Positions 6,305 through 14,238 are shown, numbered from the stretch's first letter. The stretch is 18,985 nt of DNA from Candidatus Sulfopaludibacter sp. SbA3 (GCA_945861845.1 CAMAWS010000004.1:1-18985); one strand, 5' to 3'. Program-made: numbers and translations. The notes: generated by a model not told the origin, from the letters alone.

Positions 6305-7153
6305 GTGGCTGCAGCCTTTGACCCTTCAGAATTCGACATCGACGCTTATTTCACACGAATAGGCTACCCGGGTGACCGCGCACCGACGCTGGAAACCCTT
6401 CAGGCCATCCATATTCACCACACAGAATCAATTCCGTTCGAGAACTTGAATCCGTTCCTTGGGTTGCCCGTCAACCTGGACCTGGAATCGCTTCAGCAGA
6501 AGTTAGTGCGGAGCGGCCGCGGAGGCTACTGTTACGAACACAACCTCCTGTTGAGCCATGTGCTGAAAGCGATCGGGTTCAAGGTGACCGGACTTGCGGC
6601 GCGTGTCGTGTTGAATTTGCCTGAAGGTGTTGTACTGCCCAGAACTCACATGCTGCTGCGCATTGACATTGACGGACAGCCTCATCTGGCCGACGTCGGA
6701 TTCGGCGGCCTGACGCTCACGGGACCGCTTCGCCTTGAAGAGGATATCGAGCAAGCGACGCCGCACGAACCGTTTCGCCTGGTGAAGATGGGGGAAGAAT
6801 TCGAAATGCAGGCCAGGCTCGGCGAAACATGGAGGCGGCTCTACCAATTCAGCCTCCAGGAACAACTGCTGGCCGACTACGAATGCGCGAACTGGTATGT
6901 GGCCACTCATCCCACATCACGGTTCGTGAATGGTTTGATTGCGGCGAGGCCAGCTCGCGATCGCCGGTACGCCCTCTTTAACAAGGAATTTTCGGTGCAC
7001 CACCTTGGCGGCCGCACCGAGAAACGGACACTAGCCAGCCCGGAGGAAATACGAGAGGCGCTCGAAGGGCCTCTCAACGTGAAATTGCCGGAATCGGCAG
7101 AACTTGACACCGCGCTCCGGCGCGTACTTTCCGCACACGGAGACAGGCATTAA
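6305..7153 (+). CDS. nat: Arylamine N-acetyltransferase
   Basis: This 282-residue, full-length cytoplasmic enzyme transfers an acetyl group from acetyl-CoA to arylamines, hydrazines or related compounds. The catalytic triad of the family is visible: Cys76 in RGGYCYEHN, His115 in RTHMLL, and Asp130 in LADVGFGG. The N-terminal FDIDAYFTRIGYPG and the ESIPFENLNPFLG segment are also family hallmarks. GTG 6305 is the start that keeps the whole N-terminal helix. The C-terminal third has the expected FNKEFSVHHLGG strand region. It converges with the small gene that ends at 7172. Confidence 0.93.
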   Translation: MAAAFDPSEFDIDAYFTRIGYPGDRAPTLETLQAIHIHHTESIPFENLNPFLGLPVNLDLESLQQKLVRSGRGGYCYEHNLLLSHVLKAIGFKVTGLAARVVLNLPEGVVLPRTHMLLRIDIDGQPHLADVGFGGLTLTGPLRLEEDIEQATPHEPFRLVKMGEEFEMQARLGETWRRLYQFSLQEQLLADYECANWYVATHPTSRFVNGLIAARPARDRRYALFNKEFSVHHLGGRTEKRTLASPEEIREALEGPLNVKLPESAELDTALRRVLSAHGDRH

Positions 7154-7171
7154 AAGGTGGGAGAGGCGGAC

Positions 7172-7453
7172 CTATTCGCTCTCTTCTCCGGAATCTGCGG
7201 CCTTCTTTGTGCCTACGTTAACGGGCCGGTCGCCGATCCGTTCCTCTACAAAATATCCGGGATGGTAGGCGCCCTTGCGAAGGTTCAACTCGCCACAGTA
7301 CTTCCTGGCTTCCTGGACGGTCTTGAAGTGCGCCGGTACTCGCCTTTTGCCAAATCCGGTGATTTCTCTTGGTTGCTTGGATAGAACCCAGAATGCTCTC
7401 TTTTCTTTCACTTTCCCCTCGGCGCGATCAAATTCGCCAAGAGAGTGTAACAT
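7172..7453 (-). CDS. Small conserved protein of unknown function, copy 1
   Basis: This 93-residue basic protein starts at ATG 7453, 7 bp after the stop of the upstream flavoprotein gene, so it is probably co-transcribed with it. The core reads FWVLSKQPREITGFG, then VPAHFKTVQEARKYC, then ELNLRKGAYHPGYFVEERIGD. The same core is encoded 10.9 kb away at 18060-18290: YWVRSKQINEITGFG, VPAKFKSLEEAK, ELNLHRGPYHPGYIVE. Conservation between two independent loci shows this is a real protein family rather than a chance frame. No membrane segment, signal peptide or known motif is seen. The conserved aromatic, Gly and Lys residues (ITGFG, YHPGY) could suit nucleic-acid or peptide binding, but no function is claimed. 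Confidence 0.75.
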   Translation of the reverse strand: MLHSLGEFDRAEGKVKEKRAFWVLSKQPREITGFGKRRVPAHFKTVQEARKYCGELNLRKGAYHPGYFVEERIGDRPVNVGTKKAADSGEESE

Positions 7454-7460
7454 CCCTTTT

Positions 7461-8633
7461 TCACGGGTAAAGGGACTTCAGCAGAGTCCCAAAACTGAGC
7501 GGCTCACCATATAAGAAGATGCGGCCGGCCACGGCCGACACCAGCCTGGACCGGAAGATCAGGTCTATTCGCGAGACAGTCGAAGTCTTCTGCTCCCCGC
7601 CGGGAAGCGAACGAAGGTAACCGCCAAGTTCCTCCCTCCAGCGCTGGTTGAACGCCGAAATGTCCGATGAACCCTTTTCGAGCGCGTCATGGACAACACC
7701 GGCGGCTATGGCCCCGCTGACCATTCCCGGATAGATTCCCTCGCCTGTGCTTCCCGACACAAACCCCGCAGCATCTCCGATAAGAATGGTGCGGTCCTTC
7801 GTCAGCGTCTTCATCGTGTGGACGGCGCCTGCAGGATCCAGCGCGTAGTCGGGATCCGATATCTGAAGATCGGGCGGAATCAGCTTCACTTCGCGCGATC
7901 GCTCGACGAATGCGCGCATGATTGCCCGGATGTCGGCAAACGGCCCAACGCGGCCACCGATGCCAACGCAAATGTAGTCCCTCTTGGGAAAGACCCAGCC
8001 ATAGCCATCGAGCCCGTTGTATCGGAGCGAAACGAACAGCGGGAATGTTGCGCCGTAAAATCGCTCGATGCCTTGCGGCGAATACGGAATGTCCTCATTC
8101 GCGCAAAGCACGTATTGATGGGGACGCCAGCTCTTGCGAAGCCCGGACCATCTGGCGACCTGGCTGTTCGAGCCATCGGCTCCGAGAAGGAAACGTGCCG
8201 TAAGGATCGTTCCATCGCTCAGCGTGGCGCGGACGGCATCCTTGTCTTCATCGATCCGAACAGGATGGACGCCTTGATGTAACGTCGCACCGGCCTTGAC
8301 AGCGACTTTCGCCAGGCCATGATCGAACCGGGAACGAAGCGTCAGGTACCCGGAAGGTTTGCGCTCGTTGTACGTTCCTTGACGCGAAATTGACTGGTCG
8401 TAGAAGCGAATCCCGTGAAATGGGCAATCGACGAGATTGGGAAGTTCTGCCTGAAGGTATGGAAATCGCGAGAAAGCCAGTGCGTTAATCCAGCTCGCGC
8501 AGGTCTTGTGCCGCGGAAAGACAGCCTTGTCGATGACCGCAACTGAGTGCCCGGCATTGGCAAGCGTCGTCGCTGCGATCGAACCACTTGGACCGGCGCC
8601 AACAATCAAGACATCAACAGTAGGCACAGGCAC
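7461..8633 (-). CDS. Geranylgeranyl-reductase-like FAD-dependent oxidoreductase
   Basis: This flavoprotein has 390 residues from GTG 8633. The frame extends to TTG 8708, but that part lies in the palindromic repeat element, and GTG 8633 places the Rossmann motif close to the N-terminus as usual. VDVLIVGAGPSGSIAATTLA is the FAD-binding GxGxxG motif. PRHKTCASWI matches the second family motif, FLLGADGSNSQVAR is the GD motif, and LIGDAAGFVSGSTGEGIYPG is the third FAD-binding segment typical of geranylgeranyl reductase and related group A flavin monooxygenases. Possible roles are reduction of isoprenoid chains or hydroxylation or halogenation of an aromatic compound. Sequence alone does not decide. 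The small protein at 7172-7453 follows directly. Confidence 0.85.
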   Translation of the reverse strand: MPVPTVDVLIVGAGPSGSIAATTLANAGHSVAVIDKAVFPRHKTCASWINALAFSRFPYLQAELPNLVDCPFHGIRFYDQSISRQGTYNERKPSGYLTLRSRFDHGLAKVAVKAGATLHQGVHPVRIDEDKDAVRATLSDGTILTARFLLGADGSNSQVARWSGLRKSWRPHQYVLCANEDIPYSPQGIERFYGATFPLFVSLRYNGLDGYGWVFPKRDYICVGIGGRVGPFADIRAIMRAFVERSREVKLIPPDLQISDPDYALDPAGAVHTMKTLTKDRTILIGDAAGFVSGSTGEGIYPGMVSGAIAAGVVHDALEKGSSDISAFNQRWREELGGYLRSLPGGEQKTSTVSRIDLIFRSRLVSAVAGRIFLYGEPLSFGTLLKSLYP

Positions 8634-8667
8634 AGCAGTATAGATGAAACCACGCTGCCCCTGATGG

Positions 8668-8694
8668 ATTGTTCGCGGTCCATGAAGGTGTGAA
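8668..8694 (-). promoter_or_regulatory. Possible sigma70-like promoter formed at left end of the repeat element
   Basis: On the minus strand TTCACA (8694-8689, five of six matches to TTGACA) lies inside the repeat terminus. After 15 bp comes AACAAT (8673-8668) in the flanking DNA. It points at the flavoprotein gene, whose GTG is about 35 bases downstream. The spacing is short and the -10 weak, so this is tentative. Confidence 0.25.
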
Positions 8695-8932
8695 TAAATC
8701 GCAACCAAGCAAAACTCCCCTCCTCAGGTGAGGAGGGGTGGCTGCGCCAAAAAGAAACAGGTGCGAAGCCACTGAAGCGGCGCAGACGGGGTGGTGCTGA
8801 TCAAGCAATCTCTTGATCCAACCACCCCGTCCGCTCCTGATCAAGGGTGGCTTCGCAGTATTTTCTTGAGGTCGCGTCCACCCCTCCTTATCCAAGGAGG
8901 GGAGTTTTGCTTGCCTGCAATTTATTCACACC
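8687..8932. repeat. MITE-like nested palindromic element (~246 bp)
   Basis: The outermost 38 bases at each end are inverted copies with 3 mismatches (8687-8724 against 8895-8932), starting GGTGTGAATAAAT. Inside lie further nested pairs. Each arm carries its own CCCCTCC...GGAGGGG hairpin (about 8717-8736 and 8881-8902). TGCGAAGCCAC near 8762 pairs with GTGGCTTCGCA near 8848. GACGGGGTGGT near 8787 pairs with ACCACCCCGTC near 8820. At the centre GATCAAG and CTTGATC surround a short loop. No open frame inside encodes a transposase. The whole unit could fold as one long imperfect hairpin. I see no convincing target-site duplication. It separates two divergent genes and overlaps the spurious 5' extensions of both. 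Confidence 0.85.
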
Positions 8933-8951
8933 CTCTGTGACCTCATACAAT
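8925..8951 (+). promoter_or_regulatory. Possible sigma70-like promoter formed at right end of the repeat element
   Basis: TTCACA (8925-8930) in the right terminus of the repeat is followed after 15 bp by TACAAT (8946-8951), a five-of-six match to TATAAT, outside the repeat. It points at the EAL-HDOD gene, whose ATG at 8994 is 43 bases downstream of the -10. The 15 bp spacer is shorter than the usual 16-18, so the call is tentative. Confidence 0.35.
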
Positions 8952-8993
8952 CTTACAGGCTCTGCACTAAAGAACTGCCCCGGAACGTCCGAT

Positions 8994-10178
8994 ATGGAAA
9001 CTATGACGGAACCGGATTGCCTCCTTAGCCGCCAGCCGATCTATGGCTCAACGATGAAAGTCGAAGCTTACGAACTGCGCTCGCATCTTCCTGATGAGAT
9101 GAAGCAGACGATTTTCGGCATATGCGCGGACGCCAACCTGGACGTGATTGTTGGTGAGCACCAGGGCCTGGTGTACCTGACTTCCGAAGCCCTGGCCGAC
9201 GGACTGTGGAAAGGGGTTTCAAAATCCCGCGTGATGTTCGGGTACCAGGACAACTTTGCGCCGTCGGACGCGATTGCAAGCCAACTCTGCGAAGTGGCCG
9301 CAAACGGTTACCGCCTGACGCTCTCCGGCAAATTGAGTCCCGAGAGTCTTGCCCTGCTGAACAGCCCGGCGCACACGGTCAAGCTGGATGTCACCAGTTT
9401 CATGCCGGACGAGCTCGAGAAGCGGGTCGCCGAACTTCGCAACTTCAAGCTGAAGATAATGGCTGAGAAAGTGGACACCTACGACGACCTCGAGTTCTGC
9501 AAGGCTCTCGAGTTCGATTTCTATCAAGGCCACTTCCTGTGCAGGCCGGCGCCCCAAAAGCAGAAAGTTCCTGTGAATCGATTTTCGACGATACGCCTGC
9601 TTTCGAAACTGCAGGATGCACAGATTCCCATCCCGGAAGTCGAGCAACTCGTCTCACAGAATGTGTCACTCAGCTACAAGCTCTTGCGGTATGCGAACTC
9701 TGCAAGTGTCGCCCTGCCTCGCACGGTTAATTCCATTGGCCATGCGGTCCGATTAATAGGCATGGACAAGCTGCGCGCGTGGGCCAGCGCATTGCTCCTG
9801 TCCTCTGTTGATGACAAGCCGCGTGAACTGATAACCATTGCGCTGGTTCGAGCCCGGATGTGCGAGCTGCTGGCAAAGTCCGTGCCGGACGCGCAGAAAG
9901 AATCCTTTCTTTCCGCCGGCCTTTTGTCCGTGCTTGATGCGCTCTTGAATTGCCCAATGGAGGAGGCCGTCTCGGACCTGCCGCTTGCCGAAGACATCAA
10001 GCGTGCGCTTGTCAGCGGGTGCGGACCAATCGGACAGGCGCTTCGCTGCACCATTGCCTACGAACGCGCGGATTGGGACGATGTGCAGTTTTATGGTCTG
10101 GCTCCGGCGCCGATCCGCGACAACTATCTTGCGGCAATCGCCTGGACTCGCCAACTCTCCAACGGACTGCTGAACTAG
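8994..10178 (+). CDS. YuxH-type EAL-HDOD signalling protein (EAL probably inactive)
   Basis: This 394-residue protein is counted from ATG 8994; ATG 9003 is equally possible. The frame is open back to 8847 but that part is repeat-element sequence. The N-terminal ~200 residues form an EAL-like domain opening with LLSRQPIYGSTMKVEAYELR. Later come VKLDVTSFM and KIMAEKVDTYDDLEFC, then FDFYQGHFLCRP, the usual end of EAL domains. The C-terminal ~190 residues form an HDOD domain: FSTIRLLSKLQD, SYKLLRYANSASVALPR, NSIGHAVRLIGMDKLRAW. This is the YuxH-like architecture found in regulators of motility, type IV pili and cyclic-di-GMP signalling. The region between YELR and VKLDV lacks the usual acidic metal-binding signature and looks diverged, suggesting binding or scaffolding rather than catalysis. 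The gene converges with the unknown gene that ends at 10182. Confidence 0.85.
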   Translation: METMTEPDCLLSRQPIYGSTMKVEAYELRSHLPDEMKQTIFGICADANLDVIVGEHQGLVYLTSEALADGLWKGVSKSRVMFGYQDNFAPSDAIASQLCEVAANGYRLTLSGKLSPESLALLNSPAHTVKLDVTSFMPDELEKRVAELRNFKLKIMAEKVDTYDDLEFCKALEFDFYQGHFLCRPAPQKQKVPVNRFSTIRLLSKLQDAQIPIPEVEQLVSQNVSLSYKLLRYANSASVALPRTVNSIGHAVRLIGMDKLRAWASALLLSSVDDKPRELITIALVRARMCELLAKSVPDAQKESFLSAGLLSVLDALLNCPMEEAVSDLPLAEDIKRALVSGCGPIGQALRCTIAYERADWDDVQFYGLAPAPIRDNYLAAIAWTRQLSNGLLN

Positions 10179-10181
10179 CGG

Positions 10182-10643
10182 TTAGAATTCAAAGAAAGGT
10201 TCCAGGAGAAGTTTGGCGACGTCTTCGTGCGTTGAAAATCCTTCCTCCGCATAGCCGACCACGCCATCTGAAAGCACGAAAGAAAGGTTCGCCTGCTTTT
10301 CAATGGCATTGCTGCCTTTCCTTGGAGTTCGACTTATCGAATACTGCGCGGAAGTCCCGGCGTTGCCCAGTGCGATCTTGACTGCGGCGGAAGGATATGC
10401 CGACCTGCGAATGAACATACTTCCGGCGATCTTGTCGAAGTGATCGATTCGCCGCTCTGGCTCGGGAAATTCGGCATTGAAGTCCTTGACGGATTGCTCA
10501 AGAACGCCAAGCAGTGCATCCCAGAAGGGCGCGAACTTCGCCTTGAGATCAATCGCAATTGCAATCTGGCGGTCTCCCGCAGCTTTCTTTTCTTTTTCAA
10601 CGCGCCTGATTTCTTCCGCGCGCACCTGGACCCAGTTAGACAT
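10182..10643 (-). CDS. Protein of unknown function
   Basis: This 153-residue soluble protein starts at ATG 10643. The first ~30 residues are highly charged and probably helical (VRAEEIRRVEKEKKAAGDRQ), and could form a coiled coil. The middle contains an aromatic helix (KFAPFWDALLGVLEQSVKDF). The C-terminal half reads like alternating beta strands (SMFIRRSAYPSAAVKIALG, SYSISRTP-like QYSISRTP, FVLSDGVVGY) ending in LLEPFFEF. No signal peptide or membrane segment is present. I do not recognise the family. It converges on the EAL-HDOD gene with a 3 bp gap. The 75 bp between it and livF contain no clear terminator or promoter. Confidence 0.6.
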   Translation of the reverse strand: MSNWVQVRAEEIRRVEKEKKAAGDRQIAIAIDLKAKFAPFWDALLGVLEQSVKDFNAEFPEPERRIDHFDKIAGSMFIRRSAYPSAAVKIALGNAGTSAQYSISRTPRKGSNAIEKQANLSFVLSDGVVGYAEEGFSTHEDVAKLLLEPFFEF

Positions 10644-10718
10644 GGGAATTTTTGCCTTTCGTCAGCTTTTTCGGGGATAAAGTCAGGAAATTAATAGCTT
10701 CGAGCTTACCACACACCT

Positions 10719-11432
10719 CTATTCGCCCAGGTAGGCTTCCTTCACGCGAGGATCGGCAATGAGTTCGGCCGACAGACCTTCCATAATGATCGTTCCCGTT
10801 TCGAGAACGTAGGCGCGATGTGAATGCTTGAGAGCGGCGTTTGCGTTCTGTTCCACCAGGAGGATGCTGGTACCTTCCCGATTGATGGTATCGACGGCCT
10901 CGAAAATGGAGTGTACCAGCAGCGGGGCCAGGCCGAGCGACGGCTCATCGAGCAGCAGCAATCGGGGCCGGGCCATCAGGGCGCGCCCTATGGCCAGCAT
11001 CTGCTGTTCGCCGCCACTGAGCGTGCCACCCGCCTGCTTGCGCCGCTCCTTCAGGCGGGGGAACAGCGAGAACACACGATCGAGGTCCTTCTCGTTCTCG
11101 GCCTTGTCTGTCCGCAGGTAAGCGCCCATTTCCAGGTTCTCGGAAACAGTCAGGTTAGCAAAGATGGCCCTTCCTTCCGGGACCATCGAAATTCCCATCG
11201 CGGTGATCCGGTGGGTGGGTACTTCGTTGAGGATCCTGCCTTCGTAGAGAATTTCGCCTGTAGAAGGCGGCACGAGCCCGGTAATGCTGCGCAGTGTCGT
11301 TGATTTACCGGCGCCATTCGCCCCAATCAACGTCACGATCTCTCCCTTTTCGATGTGGATGTTAATGCCTTTGAGGGCCTCTATCGCACCATAACCACTA
11401 CAGACATTCTTGAGCTCCAGCAGCATCGTCAT
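10719..11432 (-). CDS. livF: Branched-chain amino acid ABC transporter, ATP-binding protein LivF
   Basis: This 237-residue cytoplasmic ATPase is counted from ATG 11432, which overlaps the livG stop (TGATG). GTG 11435 would add one residue. Walker A is GANGAGKST (residues 37-45). The ABC signature is LSGGEQQMLAIGRAL, and Walker B is LLLLDEPSLGLAP, the SLGLAP ending being typical of LivF. The C-terminus VKEAYLGE is a LivF/LivG hallmark. With LivG it powers the LivHM permease. It is the last gene of the five-gene transporter cluster. Confidence 0.93.
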   Translation of the reverse strand: MTMLLELKNVCSGYGAIEALKGINIHIEKGEIVTLIGANGAGKSTTLRSITGLVPPSTGEILYEGRILNEVPTHRITAMGISMVPEGRAIFANLTVSENLEMGAYLRTDKAENEKDLDRVFSLFPRLKERRKQAGGTLSGGEQQMLAIGRALMARPRLLLLDEPSLGLAPLLVHSIFEAVDTINREGTSILLVEQNANAALKHSHRAYVLETGTIIMEGLSAELIADPRVKEAYLGE

Positions 11433-12193
11433 CACGCGCCGCCCAGGTAGGCTTCAATGACTTTAGGATTGCCCTGGATTTCCTTCGGGGTTCCCAACGC
11501 GATCGTCTCGCCGTAATCGATCACCTGGATTTTTTCACATACGCCCATCACGACCTTCATGTTGTGCTCGACCAGCAGGATCGTGATATGGAATTCATCG
11601 CGAATCGAGCGGATCAGGCGCATCAGCTCCAGCGACTCGTGCGGATTCATGCCGGCGGCCGGCTCATCCAGCAACAGGACCTTGGGAGACGTCGCCAGCG
11701 CCCGCGCGATCTCCAGCCGCCTTTGGGAGCCGTATGGAAGGTTGAAGGCGAGTTCGTCCGCGCGCGCATCGAGATTGAAGATCTTCAAAAGATTCATCGC
11801 GTCGCGCTCGATTTCGTCTTCCTCGGTTTTCAAATGACGGGTTCGCACGATGGCGTCAACAATGCCCTGCTTCTTCCGCATGTGCCGCGCGACCTTCACG
11901 TTTTCCAGGACAGTCATGCTGCGAAACAGCCGGATGTTTTGAAATGTGCGGGAAATTCCCAGGCGTGCAATGCTGGAGGGCTTGCTGCGATGAATCGTCC
12001 TGCCGTCGAGTTCGATCGAACCCTCGTCCGTTTTGTACACGCCGGTAATCAGGTTGAAGACGGTCGTTTTCCCCGCCCCGTTGGGCCCGATGAGACCGTA
12101 CAGGTCGCCCTGGTTAAGGCACATGTTAAGCGCCTTGACTGCGACGAGTCCGCCGAATCTCTTAGTGCAATTCCTGACGTCGAGTATTCCCAT
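11432..12193 (-). CDS. livG: Branched-chain amino acid ABC transporter, ATP-binding protein LivG
   Basis: This 253-residue ATPase has Walker A GPNGAGKT (residues 36-43), the LivG-type signature LPYGSQRRLEIARAL in place of a classical LSGGQ, Walker B VLLLDEPAAGMNP, and the switch His in ILLVEHNMKVVM. The AAGMNP after Walker B and the long mid-domain (NVKVARHMRKKQG onward) are typical of LivG. The C-terminus is KVIEAYLGGA. It starts at ATG 12193, 3 bp after the livM stop. It acts at the inner membrane with LivF, LivH and LivM. Confidence 0.93.
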   Translation of the reverse strand: MGILDVRNCTKRFGGLVAVKALNMCLNQGDLYGLIGPNGAGKTTVFNLITGVYKTDEGSIELDGRTIHRSKPSSIARLGISRTFQNIRLFRSMTVLENVKVARHMRKKQGIVDAIVRTRHLKTEEDEIERDAMNLLKIFNLDARADELAFNLPYGSQRRLEIARALATSPKVLLLDEPAAGMNPHESLELMRLIRSIRDEFHITILLVEHNMKVVMGVCEKIQVIDYGETIALGTPKEIQGNPKVIEAYLGGA

Positions 12194-12196
12194 GTC

Positions 12197-13165
12197 TCAC
12201 TTGGTTGCGGGAGCAGGCTTTCTCGTCCGGAACAGCGTCCAGGCGCCCAGCAGTCCCTGCGGCCGGTAAATCATGATCAGGACGAGCAATATGGAAAAAT
12301 TGACGAGTCGAAACGCGCCGAACTCGCGGAAGACCTCCAGCAGCACGGTCACCAGCACGGCGCCGAGGATTGCGCCCTCAATGCTTCCCAGTCCGCCAAC
12401 GACGACCATGATGATGAGGTAAAACGACGTCGTGAACAAAAACGAGTTCGGATGAAGGTACATGGTGTAGTGCCCGAACAGGCTGCCGGCGATACCCGCA
12501 AACATCGAGCTGATGACAAAAGACATCACCTTGAAGCGGGTCGTGTCGACCCCCATCGCCTCCGCTGCAATCTCGTCGTCCCGTATCGAAATGAAGGCGC
12601 GTCCGTAACTTGAGTTCACAAGATTGTGAACCGTAACCACCGTGATGAGCACGCCCAGGTATACCCAGAAGAAGTTGCTGAGCTGTGGAATCCCCGAGAA
12701 TCCGCGCGCGCCGCCAATCGCATCGATGTTCAAAATGAGGACGCGAATGATTTCACCGAACCCGAGAGTGACGATGGCGAGATAGTCGCCGCGCAGCCGC
12801 AATGAGGGAATGCCCACCGCCCAGCCCGCAATTCCGGCAGCGATGGCGGCGGCGATGATGCCCAGCAGCAACAGGACGGCGTTTTGTGCAGTCTGAGGCA
12901 GAAAAGCAGTGGCCGCGCGAATCGCGGGACCGCCGTAAACCACAACGGATGCCGAGGTGTACGCCCCAACCGCATAGAAGCCTGCATGGCCGATCGAAAA
13001 CTGGCCGGTATAGCCGTTAATCAGGTTGAGGCTGACGGCGAGAATAATGTTGATTCCCACCAGGATGACGATCTGGTAGTTGTATGCGCCGATCAGGCCC
13101 CTCAGGCTGGATTCCATCGCCGCAAGGACTACGAGCGCCGCCAGCCAGAACACCCACTTCTTCAT
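12197..13165 (-). CDS. livM: Branched-chain amino acid ABC transporter permease LivM
   Basis: This 322-residue membrane protein has about nine hydrophobic segments. Family markers are NLINGYTGQFSIGHAGFYAVGAY near residue 50, SLRLRGDYLAIVTLGFGEIIR in the middle, the cytoplasmic coupling loop FISIRDDEIAAEAMGVDTTRFK, and VVGGLGSIEGAILGA near the C-terminus. Its ATG 13165 overlaps the livH stop as ATGA, so the two permease subunits are translationally coupled. A short basic, Ala/Pro tail (RTRKPAPATK) ends the protein. Confidence 0.92.
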   Translation of the reverse strand: MKKWVFWLAALVVLAAMESSLRGLIGAYNYQIVILVGINIILAVSLNLINGYTGQFSIGHAGFYAVGAYTSASVVVYGGPAIRAATAFLPQTAQNAVLLLLGIIAAAIAAGIAGWAVGIPSLRLRGDYLAIVTLGFGEIIRVLILNIDAIGGARGFSGIPQLSNFFWVYLGVLITVVTVHNLVNSSYGRAFISIRDDEIAAEAMGVDTTRFKVMSFVISSMFAGIAGSLFGHYTMYLHPNSFLFTTSFYLIIMVVVGGLGSIEGAILGAVLVTVLLEVFREFGAFRLVNFSILLVLIMIYRPQGLLGAWTLFRTRKPAPATK

Positions 13166-14223
13166 ACCTTTTCGATCATTCCTTTGCCCATGATGCCGGC
13201 AGGTCTCAATAGCAGGATCAATACGAGGATGACAAACGCGATCGCGTCGCGGTACGTGGATTGCCCGTATCCAACCGCCATGACTTCGGCCATTCCGATA
13301 ATCAGTCCGCCTATCATTGCGCCGGGGATGTTGCCGATCCCGCCAAGAACGGCGGCGACGAATGCCTTCAACCCGGGCATCACTCCCATGAGCGGATCTA
13401 TTCTCGGATACAACAACGAGACAAGAATTCCGCCCGCAGCAGCCAGCGCTGAACCGAGCGCGAACGTGAAAGCGATGATCCTGTCCGTGTTGATGCCCAT
13501 CAGCTTGGCTGCGTCGAGATTGAACGACACCGCTCGCATCGCCTTGCCCGTCTTCGTGTAGTTCACGATGATGTTCAGCACGACCATCAATACCAGTGAA
13601 ACGAGAAGCACAATCACCCTCTGGCTATCGAGGTCGAGGGGGCCGACTTTAAATGAAGTTGTCGGGATGATTTGCGGGAAGAATTTCGGGTCCGCGCCGA
13701 AAGCCTGCTGGCCTCCATTCTCGAGAAACAAGGACACGCCGATCGCGATGATCAGCAGCGCCAGGCGCGACTCCTGCCTCACGGGACGAATGCCCAGCAA
13801 TTCCAGCACGACTCCGGCGGCAATGCCGGCAAACGCGCCCAGCACAACAGAAGTGAATGTCTGGCCCGCCATTTGCCCGCCGCCGGCCCCCAGGAGGCCC
13901 AGCCAGAAAGCCAGGGTGAAACGTGTGGGGCCGCGGCCGGGACGATACGCGAAGCGCTCAATAAGAATTCCAAGCCCAGCCGAAAGAACCATCGCGCCGA
14001 GCATTACAAACACCGCGCCAGCGGCGGATGTTCCCACACCGGACTTGATCCATGGAATGTTGGCCAGGTAGTAGCCCATGAACGCGCCGAACATGTAGAC
14101 GTCGCCATGGGCGAAGTTGATCAACCGCAACACGCCATAGACCATCGTGTACCCGAGCGCAATCAGGGCGTATGCGCTGCCTTGAGAGATGCCGTTGATA
14201 ACCTGCTGGAGGAAAGTTTCCAT
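13162..14223 (-). CDS. livH: Branched-chain amino acid ABC transporter permease LivH (enlarged)
   Basis: This 353-residue membrane permease begins at ATG 14223. Standard LivH signatures are present: QGSAYALIALGYTMVYGVLR, INFAHGDVYMFGA, LALLIIAIGVSLFLEN, the coupling loop MRAVSFNLDAAKLMGINTDR, and FVAAVLGGIGNIPGAMIGGL. LivH proteins are usually about 290-310 residues. The excess is an insertion at about residues 101-153, between IERFAYRPGRGPTR and SRLALLIIAIG, holding one or two extra hydrophobic helices. The inserted piece resembles the segment just before it (VMLGA...RPGRGPTR against VVLGA...RPVRQESR), so a tandem internal duplication is likely. The frame is intact throughout and the remaining motifs are conserved, so the protein is probably functional. 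Confidence 0.9.
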   Translation of the reverse strand: METFLQQVINGISQGSAYALIALGYTMVYGVLRLINFAHGDVYMFGAFMGYYLANIPWIKSGVGTSAAGAVFVMLGAMVLSAGLGILIERFAYRPGRGPTRFTLAFWLGLLGAGGGQMAGQTFTSVVLGAFAGIAAGVVLELLGIRPVRQESRLALLIIAIGVSLFLENGGQQAFGADPKFFPQIIPTTSFKVGPLDLDSQRVIVLLVSLVLMVVLNIIVNYTKTGKAMRAVSFNLDAAKLMGINTDRIIAFTFALGSALAAAGGILVSLLYPRIDPLMGVMPGLKAFVAAVLGGIGNIPGAMIGGLIIGMAEVMAVGYGQSTYRDAIAFVILVLILLLRPAGIMGKGMIEKV

Positions 14224-14238
14224 GGGTCATTTCTAGCT

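Noticed and set aside
8634..8708. An N-terminal extension of the flavoprotein to TTG 8708
   Set aside because: It runs into the repeat element, and FAD-dependent enzymes of this class begin close to the GxGxxG motif, as with GTG 8633.
8687..8932. The hairpins at 8.7-8.9 kb considered as a CRISPR array or a pair of terminators
   Set aside because: There are no regularly spaced direct repeats, and the hairpins belong to one nested palindrome flanked by divergent gene starts rather than gene ends.
8847..8993. A 49-residue N-terminal extension of the EAL-HDOD protein
   Set aside because: Most of it is translated palindromic element; the domain begins just after ATG 8994.
11564..12613. A 349-codon open frame on the plus strand opposite livG and livM
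   Set aside because: It is the antisense shadow of two well-supported ABC transporter genes; its product is low-complexity, rich in Arg, His, Asp and Gln, with no domain.
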